A DNA stretch of 64,000 nt from Nucisporomicrobium flavum (GTDB lineage: Bacteria > Actinomycetota > Actinomycetes > Mycobacteriales > Micromonosporaceae): the NCBI RefSeq assembly GCF_016464385.1, contig NZ_JADMLH010000003.1, forward strand, positions 633,458-697,457, read 5' to 3'. The translations under genes were made by a program, and so were the position numbers. The notes beneath the pieces were generated by a model. It worked only from the letters and a program-made list of their open reading frames with translations. It made no database searches and was not told the DNA's origin. Positions 57,916-64,000 of this stretch are shown here, piece after piece; positions within the stretch are counted from its first letter, which is position 1, and every line of letters begins with the position of its first letter.

Positions 57916-58871
57916 CCCTGTCCCGTCGCAACTTGCTGGGAGCGGCCCTCTCTCTTCCCGTGCTCGCGGCGTGCGGCAGCACCGCGGCCGAGGCCGGCGG
58001 GCGCAAGAAGGTCCGGCTCACGTACGGCGTGATCTCGGTGCCCAAGACCCGCGGCGTCTTCGAGAAGACGCTCAAGGATCAGGGTATCGACGTGGAGTGG
58101 GTGGGCCCGTTCCCCAACCACGCGCCCACCCTGCAGGCCGTCGCCACCGGCACCGCAGACTTCAGCTTCGGCGGCAGCTCCACCCCGGCCGACCAGGCGC
58201 TGCTGTCCGGCAACAAGCTCAAGTACGTCGCCTGGGCCAAGACCGCCCCGCGGCTGTCGTCGATCCTCGTGCTGCCGAACTCGGGCATCACCTCCGTCAA
58301 GGACCTGGCCGGCAAGAACGTCGCCGTCAACAAGGCCGGGCTCGGCGAGTTCCTGCTCGTCGCGGCGCTCGAGAAGTACGGAGTGCCGCGCGAGTCGGTC
58401 ACCTTCACGTACCTCAACCCGCCGGACGCCGCCCCGGCCTTCGCCAGCGGCAAGGTGGACGCGTGGGGCATCTGGTCCGGCCCGATGGAGCTCGCCGAGG
58501 TGCAGTACGGCGCCAAGCGGCTCTTCACCGACGGCAAGGAGCTCGACCGGCAGATCGACTTCGGGACATACCTGGTCCGCGAGGAGTATGCCAAGAAGGA
58601 GGCGGACACGATCCGCAAGGTGATCGCCGCGTACAAGGCCGAGGCGGACTGGGCCAACGCGAACCAGGCCGAGGCGCAGAAGATCGGCAACGAGGTGTCC
58701 AAGTACCCGCAGCCGGTCGTCGACAAGATCGTGGAGCAGAACGTGCAGACGACGTGGAGCCTGATCAACGACGAGGGCATCGCCGCGCTCCAGGCCGGCG
58801 CGGACTGGCTCAGCGAGCGCAAGGTGCTCAGCGGCAAGATCGACATCGCCGAGCACGCGGTGAAGCTGTGA
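57912..58871 (+). CDS. ssuA: Sulfonate-binding lipoprotein
   Basis: A 319-residue solute-binding protein. The N-terminus SRRNLLGAALSLPVLAACGS has both a twin-arginine pair and a lipobox (Cys21), so it is membrane-tethered outside. The NMT1/SsuA fold is visible: LTYGVISVPKTRGVFEKTLK, TGTADFSFGGSSTPADQALL, ILVLPNSGITSVKDLAGKNV and DAWGIWSGPMELAEVQYGAK. It captures sulfonates for SsuCB. GTG 57912 overlaps ssuC; its stop overlaps the ATPase GTG. Confidence 0.92.
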   Translation: MTLSRRNLLGAALSLPVLAACGSTAAEAGGRKKVRLTYGVISVPKTRGVFEKTLKDQGIDVEWVGPFPNHAPTLQAVATGTADFSFGGSSTPADQALLSGNKLKYVAWAKTAPRLSSILVLPNSGITSVKDLAGKNVAVNKAGLGEFLLVAALEKYGVPRESVTFTYLNPPDAAPAFASGKVDAWGIWSGPMELAEVQYGAKRLFTDGKELDRQIDFGTYLVREEYAKKEADTIRKVIAAYKAEADWANANQAEAQKIGNEVSKYPQPVVDKIVEQNVQTTWSLINDEGIAALQAGADWLSERKVLSGKIDIAEHAVKL

Positions 58872-59578
58872 GCACCGCCGTCGAGGCGCCCGCCGTCGTC
58901 GCGCGCTCGGTCACCCGCCGCTACGGCGACCGCACCGTGCTGCACGAGCTGGACCTGCAGATCCGGCGCGGCGAGTTCGTCGCGCTGATCGGCAAGAGTG
59001 GGTGCGGCAAGACCACGCTGCTGCGTACGCTCGCCGGCATCGACCCGGTGGACGGCGGTGACCTGACCGTCCCGCCGTCGTCCACGGTGGTCTTCCAGGA
59101 GCACCGGCTCCTGCCGTGGTGGCGGGTCTGGCGCAACGTCGCGATCAACTTGCCGCGCTCGACCGCCCGGGCGCGGGCACAGTCCGCGCTGGAGGAGGTC
59201 GGCCTCGGCGACCACGCGGAGGCGTGGCCGGTCACCCTCTCCGGCGGCGAGGCGCAGCGGGTGGCGCTGGCCCGCGCCCTGGTCCGCGAGCCGGAGCTGC
59301 TGCTGCTCGACGAGCCGTTCGCCGCGCTGGACGCGCTCACCCGCATCCGGATGCACGGCCTGGTCCGCGACCTCATCTCCCGGCACCGCCCCGCCGTGCT
59401 GCTGGTCACCCACGACGTCGACGAGGCGATCCTGCTCGCCGACCGGGTGCTGACCATGCGCGACGGCCGGATCGCCGCCGACCACCGGGTCACCGCGGCG
59501 GCCCGCTCCCGCGGCGACGCGGCGTTCGTCGCGCTGCGCGCCGAGCTGCTCGCGGAGCTGGGAGTCGTCGAGCGGTGA
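58868..59578 (+). CDS. ssuB: Sulfonate ABC transporter ATPase
   Basis: A 236-residue ABC ATPase: Walker A GKSGCGKT (42-49), Q-loop VFQEHRLLPWWRVWRNV, signature LSGGEAQRVALARAL, Walker B LLLLDEPFAALDALTR and H-loop LLVTHDVDEAILLADR. The short LPWW segment is typical of SsuB/TauB. GTGA overlaps on both ends couple it to ssuA and the molybdoenzyme. Confidence 0.94.
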   Translation: MSTAVEAPAVVARSVTRRYGDRTVLHELDLQIRRGEFVALIGKSGCGKTTLLRTLAGIDPVDGGDLTVPPSSTVVFQEHRLLPWWRVWRNVAINLPRSTARARAQSALEEVGLGDHAEAWPVTLSGGEAQRVALARALVREPELLLLDEPFAALDALTRIRMHGLVRDLISRHRPAVLLVTHDVDEAILLADRVLTMRDGRIAADHRVTAAARSRGDAAFVALRAELLAELGVVER

Positions 59579-61758
59579 CCACCACCAGCAGCTCGCACTG
59601 GGGAGCGTTCCGGGTCGACGGGACGGGACCGGCGCTGCGCGTCACGCCCCGCCCCGGCGACCCGGATCCCTCGCCGCTGCTGGGCAACATCGCCGCCGCG
59701 CACCGGCACCGCTCCCGGGTGGCGCGGCCGGCGCTGCGGCGCAACCGGGCGGGGCGCGGGTACGACTCCTTCGAGGAGGTCACCTGGGACACCGCGCTCG
59801 ACGCCGTGGCCGAGGCGCTGGCCGGCGTCCGGGACCGCAGCGCGATCTTCGGCGGCTCGTACGGCTGGGCCAGCGCCGGCCGCTTCCACCACGCCCAGTC
59901 CCAGCTGCACCGCTTCCTGGCCCTCGGCGGCGGCTTCACCGGGTCGCGCAACAGCTACAGCCTCGGCGCGTCCCTCGTGACGTTCCCGCACCTGGTCGGC
60001 CCGCGCGGCGCCCACGACGTGATCCGCGCGGGCACCGACTGGCCGGTGATCGCCGCCCACACCGACCTGATCGTCGCGTTCGGCGGCATCCGGACCGCCA
60101 ACACGTCCGTCACCCCGGGCGGCCGGGCGACGCACGACTTCCGCGGCCACCTGCGCGCGGCCACGGCCCGCGGCCTGCGCGTCGCCTCGCTGTCCCCGCT
60201 CCGCGACGACCTTTCGCCGGAACTGCGCGGAGACTGGTTCCCGATCCGCCCCGGCACCGACGTGGCCGTCATGCTCGCGCTCATCCACGTGCTGGCCGAG
60301 GAAGGGCTCGCAGACCTGGACTTTCTCGAGCGGCGCACGGTAGGTGCCGAACGCCTGCTCGCGGACGTCAAGGACAAGACCCCGGCCTGGGCGTCGGCCG
60401 AGAGCGGCCTGCCAGCGGAGTCCATCGTGGACCTGGCCCGGCGCATGGCGGCCGGCCGCACGCTGGTCACGGTGAGCTGGTCGCTGCAGCGCACCCCGTA
60501 CGGCGAACAGCCGCTGTGGGCGGGCCTCGCGCTGGCCGCGGCACTCGGCCAGATCGGGCTGCCGGGCGGCGGCTTCGGGCACGGGTACGGCTCGATGGGC
60601 GACGTCGGCGGCGGCCGGCTCCCGTACGGCCTGCCGACCTTCCCGCAGGTCCCGAACCCGGTGCCGGACTTCATCCCGTGTGCGCTCGTCGCGGACCTGT
60701 TGCTGCGCCCGGGGGAGCAGTTCGACTACGACGGGCGGCGGCACACGTTCCCGCCCATCGAGCTCGTGTACTGGGCCGGCGGCAACCCGTTCCACCACCA
60801 CCAGGATCTCGGTAGGCTGCGGCGCGCGTTCCAGCGGCCCCGGACCGTGGTGGTGCACGAGCCGTACTGGACGGCCACCGCGCGGCACGCCGACGTGGTG
60901 CTGCCGGTGACGACCCCGCTGGAACGCGACGACCTCGGCGTCGGGCGCGGAGACACCCACCTGATCGCGATGCAGGCCGCGGACGCCCCGTACGCCGAGG
61001 CCCGCGACGACTACGCCATCTTCACCGACCTCGCAGCCCGGCTCGGGTATGGCGATGCCTTCACCGAGGGGCGGACCGTGCCGGAGTGGCTGCGTCATCT
61101 CTATGAGAGCTGGCCGCACGGGCCCACCTTCGACGAGTTCTGGGCGCTCGGTGAGCTGGAGCTGCCCGGACGCCGGGAGGACACCGTGCTGTTCGCGGAC
61201 TTCCGGGCCGGCCGTCCGCTCGACACCCCCAGCGGCCGCATCGAGCTCTGGTCGGACACCGTCGCGGGCTTCGGATACGACGACTGCCCGGGCGTGCCCA
61301 CGTACTTCCGCCCTGAGCCGGCACCCATCGTGCTCATCTGCAACCAGCCGCCGACCCGCCTGCACTCCCAGCTGGACATGGGTGCCGTGTCCCGCGACTC
61401 GAAGGTGCACGGGCGCGAGCCGCTGCGGATGAACCCGTTCGACGCCGCGGCGCGCGGCATCCGGGCCGGAGACGTCGTGCGTGTGCACAACGAGATCGGC
61501 AGCCTGCTGGCCGGGGTGGTGCTCTCCGACGACTGCATGCCGGGCGTGGCGCAGCTGGCCACCGGCGCGTGGTTCGACCCGTCCGCGCCGGACGTGGCGA
61601 CCTGCGTACACGGAAATCCGAACGCGCTGACCGCCGATGCGGGCACGTCCCGGCTCTCCCAGGGCTGTACGGGCCAGCAGGCCCGGGTCGAGATCTCCCC
61701 GTTCACCGGGCCGCTGCCGCCGGTCCGCGCCTACGAACCCCCGTTGGAGAACCCATGA
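59575..61758 (+). CDS. BisC/DMSO-reductase-type molybdoenzyme (S- or N-oxide reductase)
   Basis: A 727-residue molybdopterin oxidoreductase of the DMSO-reductase family without an N-terminal Fe-S cysteine motif and without a Tat signal, thus cytosolic like BisC. Motifs: IFGGSYGWASAGRFHHAQSQ (from about 91), NSYSLGA with Ser129 as probable Mo ligand, RPGTDVAVMLALIHVL, WAGGNPFHHHQDLGRLRRAF, and CNQPPTRLHSQLDMGAVS. It reduces a sulfoxide or N-oxide. Placed by GTGA overlap within the ssu operon, it probably reduces imported or internal S-oxides. Its bis-MGD cofactor does not require MocA/XdhC. Confidence 0.9.
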   Translation: MTTTSSSHWGAFRVDGTGPALRVTPRPGDPDPSPLLGNIAAAHRHRSRVARPALRRNRAGRGYDSFEEVTWDTALDAVAEALAGVRDRSAIFGGSYGWASAGRFHHAQSQLHRFLALGGGFTGSRNSYSLGASLVTFPHLVGPRGAHDVIRAGTDWPVIAAHTDLIVAFGGIRTANTSVTPGGRATHDFRGHLRAATARGLRVASLSPLRDDLSPELRGDWFPIRPGTDVAVMLALIHVLAEEGLADLDFLERRTVGAERLLADVKDKTPAWASAESGLPAESIVDLARRMAAGRTLVTVSWSLQRTPYGEQPLWAGLALAAALGQIGLPGGGFGHGYGSMGDVGGGRLPYGLPTFPQVPNPVPDFIPCALVADLLLRPGEQFDYDGRRHTFPPIELVYWAGGNPFHHHQDLGRLRRAFQRPRTVVVHEPYWTATARHADVVLPVTTPLERDDLGVGRGDTHLIAMQAADAPYAEARDDYAIFTDLAARLGYGDAFTEGRTVPEWLRHLYESWPHGPTFDEFWALGELELPGRREDTVLFADFRAGRPLDTPSGRIELWSDTVAGFGYDDCPGVPTYFRPEPAPIVLICNQPPTRLHSQLDMGAVSRDSKVHGREPLRMNPFDAAARGIRAGDVVRVHNEIGSLLAGVVLSDDCMPGVAQLATGAWFDPSAPDVATCVHGNPNALTADAGTSRLSQGCTGQQARVEISPFTGPLPPVRAYEPPLENP

Positions 61759-62183
61759 CGGACGACTTTCACCAGAGGCTGCACCACATCGCGCCGCTCG
61801 GGCTCTCCGGCGACACCGCGCAGACCACCGGCATGCGCCGCGTCGAAGCCATCAGCGGCAAGACCGTCGGCAGCAAGGACCTGTGGATGGGGGAGACCCA
61901 CGTCGCCGCGTCGACCGCCAGCGACAACCACCACCACGGGGAGTCCGAGACGGCCATCTACGTCGTCCGCGGCAACCCGGTCTTCGTCTTCCTCGACCCG
62001 GACACCGGCACGGAACGGCGCCTCGAGACGAAACCCGGCGACTACGTGTTCGTGCCGCCGTGGGTGCCGCACCGCGAGGAGAACCCCGACCCCGAGAACG
62101 AGGCGGTCGTCGTCATCGCCCGTACCACGCAGGAGGCCATCGTCGTCAACCTGCCTTCCCTCCGGCCGTCCGGAAAGGACTGA
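61755..62183 (+). CDS. Cupin-domain protein
   Basis: A 142-residue single cupin barrel: motif 1 SDNHHHGESETAIYVVRG and motif 2 PGDYVFVPPWVPHREENPDP supply His/Glu metal ligands. Possibly a dioxygenase or isomerase acting on a carbon or sulfur fragment; substrate unknown. ATG 61755 overlaps the molybdoenzyme stop (ATGA), so it belongs to the same operon. Confidence 0.85.
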   Translation: MTDDFHQRLHHIAPLGLSGDTAQTTGMRRVEAISGKTVGSKDLWMGETHVAASTASDNHHHGESETAIYVVRGNPVFVFLDPDTGTERRLETKPGDYVFVPPWVPHREENPDPENEAVVVIARTTQEAIVVNLPSLRPSGKD

Positions 62184-62184
62184 C

Positions 62185-63285
62185 ATGCCCGTCGACTTCA
62201 TCGGCCTCATCGCCACCCAGGACGGCTCCGAGAGCACGCCCGCGACCACGGCGCTGGTCGACCCGGCGTACACCGCGCGGATCGCCCGCGCGCACGAGGA
62301 CTCCGGCTTCGACCAGGTGCTCATCGGATACAGCTCGGCGTACCCGGACGGGGCGCAGGTGGCGGCGTACGCGGCGGCGCACACCACCACGCTGACGTAC
62401 CTGGTGGCCCACCGCCCCGGCTTCGTGGCCCCGACGCTGGCCGCCCGTACCTTCGCGACCCTCGACCACTTCACCGGCGGCCGCGTCACCCTCAACATCA
62501 TCACCGGCGGCCACGACGGGGAGCAGCGCCGCGACGGCGACTACCTGAGCAAGGACGACCGGTACGCCCGCACCGACGAATACCTGACGGTCCTGCGTCA
62601 GGCGTGGACGTCTGACTCGCCGTTCTCCTTCGCGGGGCGCTTCTACCGCTTCGAGGACTTCGTCTCCCAGGTCAGGCCCGTGAACGGCACGATTCCGCTG
62701 TACTTCTCGGGTTCCTCGCCGGCCGCCTATGCCACCGGCGTGAAACACGCGGACGTCCACATGTTCTGGGGGGAACCGCTCGCGCAGATCGAGGAACAGA
62801 TTGCGGCCGTACGCGCCGCAGCGGACGCGGCCGGGCGCCCGTACCCCCGGTTCTCGGTGTCCTTCCGCCCCATCCTCGGTCCCACCGAGGAGCTGGCGTG
62901 GGAACGCGCGCACGGCATCCTGGACCGCATCGGCGCGGTGTCGGCGCCCCGCTTCTTCCGCAACCGCGACCGCGACAACCCGGCCAACGTCGGCTCCCAG
63001 CGCCTGCTCGCCGCGGCGGCCACCGGCGACCGGCACGACCGAGCACTGTGGACGGCCACAGCCAAGGCAAGCGGCGCGGCGGGCAACTCGACCGCGCTGG
63101 TCGGCACCCCGGACACCGTCGCCCGGGCGTTGCTGGACTACTACGACCTGGGCGTCACGACGTTCCTGATCCGGGGGTACGACCCGCTGGACGACGCGGT
63201 CGACTACGGCCGCGAGCTGATCCCGTCGGTCCGGGCCGAGGTCGCCCGTCGCGAAGCGGAGCGGCTGGTAGGCGCTGCGGGCTGA
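62185..63285 (+). CDS. LLM-family flavin-dependent monooxygenase (copy B)
   Basis: A 366-residue luciferase-like monooxygenase, VDFIGLIATQDGSESTPATT, AHEDSGFDQVLIGYSSAYPD, HRPGFVAPTLAARTFATLDH, NIITGGHDGEQRRDGDYLSK and RFYRFEDF. It is the paralogue of 54713-55813, with the same length and identical spacing of motifs, but lies in the opposite operon. It needs FMNH2 from the reductases at 52669 or 54204. ATG 62185 begins 1 base after the cupin stop. Sulfonate or sulfone cleavage is inferred. Confidence 0.9.
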   Translation: MPVDFIGLIATQDGSESTPATTALVDPAYTARIARAHEDSGFDQVLIGYSSAYPDGAQVAAYAAAHTTTLTYLVAHRPGFVAPTLAARTFATLDHFTGGRVTLNIITGGHDGEQRRDGDYLSKDDRYARTDEYLTVLRQAWTSDSPFSFAGRFYRFEDFVSQVRPVNGTIPLYFSGSSPAAYATGVKHADVHMFWGEPLAQIEEQIAAVRAAADAAGRPYPRFSVSFRPILGPTEELAWERAHGILDRIGAVSAPRFFRNRDRDNPANVGSQRLLAAAATGDRHDRALWTATAKASGAAGNSTALVGTPDTVARALLDYYDLGVTTFLIRGYDPLDDAVDYGRELIPSVRAEVARREAERLVGAAG

Positions 63286-63370
63286 TCCCGTCCGTCCGGG
63301 CCGGGGCCGACCGCCGCGAGTAGATGACTTTCGCCGGTCCGGTCACGGCCGGACAGGAATGTCAAATGTG

Positions 63371-63400
63371 CGCGCCGTCACCTTTTCGGGTGGCGGCGCG
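63371..63400 (+). terminator. Rho-independent-type terminator of the ssu operon
   Basis: Bases 63371-63382 pair with 63389-63400 over 12 positions (one G-U) around a 6-base UUUUCG loop, followed within 5 bases by the T-rich gctttgtatttt. It is 86 bases after the stop of the last gene. Of the hairpins in the window this has the most classical shape. Confidence 0.7.
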
Positions 63401-63408
63401 CCGGCTTT

Positions 63409-63428
63409 GTATTTTCGGTGGAAAATAC
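63409..63428. promoter_or_regulatory. GTATTTTC-N4-GAAAATAC palindrome
   Basis: A perfect 8-base inverted repeat with a GGTG loop in unusually AT-rich DNA (by the standards of this genome), 57 bases upstream of the leader-peptide ATG. It could be an operator for the leader transcript or, on the + strand, a second hairpin after the terminator. Confidence 0.4.
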
Positions 63429-63484
63429 TCCCGCATTCTGGATTTCTTTTGACCCGGATCGGCGGAGCGAGAAGGATCGCACGT

Positions 63485-63568
63485 ATGCAGTTGCGCGACG
63501 CACGACTGACGTCCCGCCTCGCCATCGATCTCCTCCGGTGCGCGAGTGCCCGGTGTTGCGCCTGCTGA
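63485..63568 (+). CDS. Cysteine-rich leader peptide (attenuator)
   Basis: A 27-codon frame preceded by gagaagga 8 bases from ATG 63485. It encodes LTSRLAIDLLRCASARCC within its last 20 residues, ending in Ala-Cys-stop; four of its last nine residues are Cys or pairs of Cys. The LT.R..IDL.R.ASA.CC pattern is that of actinobacterial putative leader peptides found ahead of sulfur-assimilation genes. Ribosome stalling at cysteine codons during starvation would alter downstream folding: a hairpin candidate lies at 63575-63602 (CCGGC...GCCGG, extended by GGT...ACC). It is 155 bases before the last gene in the window. Confidence 0.65.
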   Translation: MQLRDARLTSRLAIDLLRCASARCCAC

Positions 63569-63635
63569 TCCCCCGGTGCGCCGGCTGACTCCCGCCGGTA
63601 CCCCTTCTGCATGATCTTCTGCGCGCCGCGGTGCG

Positions 63636-63670
63636 CCTATAAACCTATCCCACACATGGGAAAAGTATTG
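63636..63670. promoter_or_regulatory. CCTATAAACCTA plus ATGGGAAAAGTATTG element
   Basis: CCTATAAACCTA (63636-63647), a CCCA-CACA-TGGG dyad (63649-63660) and ATGGGAAAAGTATTG (63656-63670) lie in an AT-rich island 54 bases upstream of ATG 63724. Both words recur in or beside the divergent sulfur promoter (CCTAGTAAACCTA at 57004-57016; ATGGGAAAGTCTTG at 56899-56912). Candidate sulfur-regulon promoter/operator. Confidence 0.45.
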
Positions 63671-63723
63671 TTTATCCGCCGCCGAGATCCGGCTGCGGTG
63701 ACACCCTCCGGAGGGCCGAAACC

Positions 63724-64000
63724 ATGTCCGTTCTCGCCGTCGCCGACCTGTCCCCGAGCCGCACCACCCAGGCCGACCTGTCCCTGGGCCGCACGGCCCC
63801 CGCCCGCCGGGGCCCCGCAGGCCGCCCCCGCGCCGCCGCCCGCCTGCGCGCCCTCCCGGCGGACCCGGCCTCGTCGGTCACCGTCACCATCACCCTCGGC
63901 GCCCCCGGCTCGGAGGAGAGCGAACGCGTCCTGGCCGCCCTCCGCGACCTGCTCGCCGCCGCCGGCCCCGGCGCCGACATCGCCCTCGATGCGCCCACCC
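63724..64000 (+). CDS. Unrecognised protein, start only (3' end outside window)
   Basis: ATG 63724 with ggagg 10 bases upstream opens a frame without stop to the window end (92 codons). The N-terminus has a repeated phrase (ADLSPSRT, ADLSLGRT), a basic Arg/Ala/Pro-rich part and then SSVTVTITLGAPGSEESERV, LAALRDLLAAAGPGADIAL, which looks like a beta-alpha unit. Third positions are almost all G/C, supporting coding. Position after the cysteine leader peptide suggests a sulfur-related role; the family cannot be told from this fragment. Confidence 0.55.
   Translation, partial: MSVLAVADLSPSRTTQADLSLGRTAPARRGPAGRPRAAARLRALPADPASSVTVTITLGAPGSEESERVLAALRDLLAAAGPGADIALDAPT

Noticed and set aside
63362..63655. 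Minus-strand frame across the ssu/63724 gap.
   Set aside because: No ribosome site or domain; it is antisense to the terminator and leader peptide, which explain the region better.
1..64000. CRISPR arrays, insertion sequences, attachment sites, phage or toxin-antitoxin modules.
   Set aside because: No regularly spaced repeats, transposase or integrase motifs, or paired small toxin genes were seen on reading both strands.

Overview
The window is very GC-rich (roughly 70-73% by eye). It uses many GTG starts, 4-base ATGA/GTGA stop-start overlaps and frequent gcgtacg words, all typical of an actinomycete. Gene content and codon style suggest a Micromonosporaceae-type genome (Actinoplanes-like), but that placement is inference. 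It reads as chromosomal accessory metabolism: about 67 protein genes. I see no rRNA, no convincing tRNA, no CRISPR array, no insertion sequence and no phage genes.

Layout. 1-2374: a MalR-like LacI regulator cut by the window edge, a soluble chemoreceptor-signalling-domain protein, a MerR regulator and a YchJ/SEC-C protein. 2418-5487: a tightly overlapping tryptophan-to-kynurenine operon (tryptophan dioxygenase, kynureninase, amidohydrolase that may be the missing formamidase). 5577-13744: single redox and regulatory genes, including a frameshifted XRE regulator and several candidate operators. 13741-15596: a YqeB-like membrane protein and a Tat-exported lactonase-fold protein. 15639-22279: a carbohydrate block (GH130 phosphorylase-type enzyme, six-hairpin protein, two GT4 glycosyltransferases, divergent GH13 glucosidase).

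22269-35264: a CocE-type hydrolase with divergent TetR, TspO, a compositionally foreign PPOX protein, NUDIX, VOC, a large NB-ARC/LuxR regulator, DUF5999, an ECF-like sigma factor, a secreted PGRP amidase and a ten-helix GGDEF-EAL protein. 35269-38511: a quinone-oxidoreductase-like MDR and a KDPG aldolase/KDG kinase operon. 38599-51605: SDRs, an isochorismatase/GlxA pair, a decayed FAD oxidoreductase, an orphan MocA-XdhC pair, DUF389, HAD, a D-cysteine-desulfhydrase-like enzyme, a LysR/SDR divergent pair with a textbook LTTR box, two unrecognised proteins, and a NarL-type two-component system.

52669-63285 is the most coherent system: two divergent operons for organosulfur scavenging. Leftward: acyl-CoA-dehydrogenase-like flavoenzyme, LLM monooxygenase, flavin reductase, SsuD-like monooxygenase, FMN reductase. 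Rightward: SsuC-SsuA-SsuB transporter, a BisC/DMSO-reductase-type molybdoenzyme, a cupin and another LLM monooxygenase, closed by a strong terminator-like hairpin. Together they could import sulfonates, reduce S-oxides and oxidatively release sulfite. Just downstream is a 27-codon cysteine-rich leader peptide (LTSR...IDLLR.ASA.CC), which I read as a cysteine-sensing attenuator in front of a gene that runs off the window.
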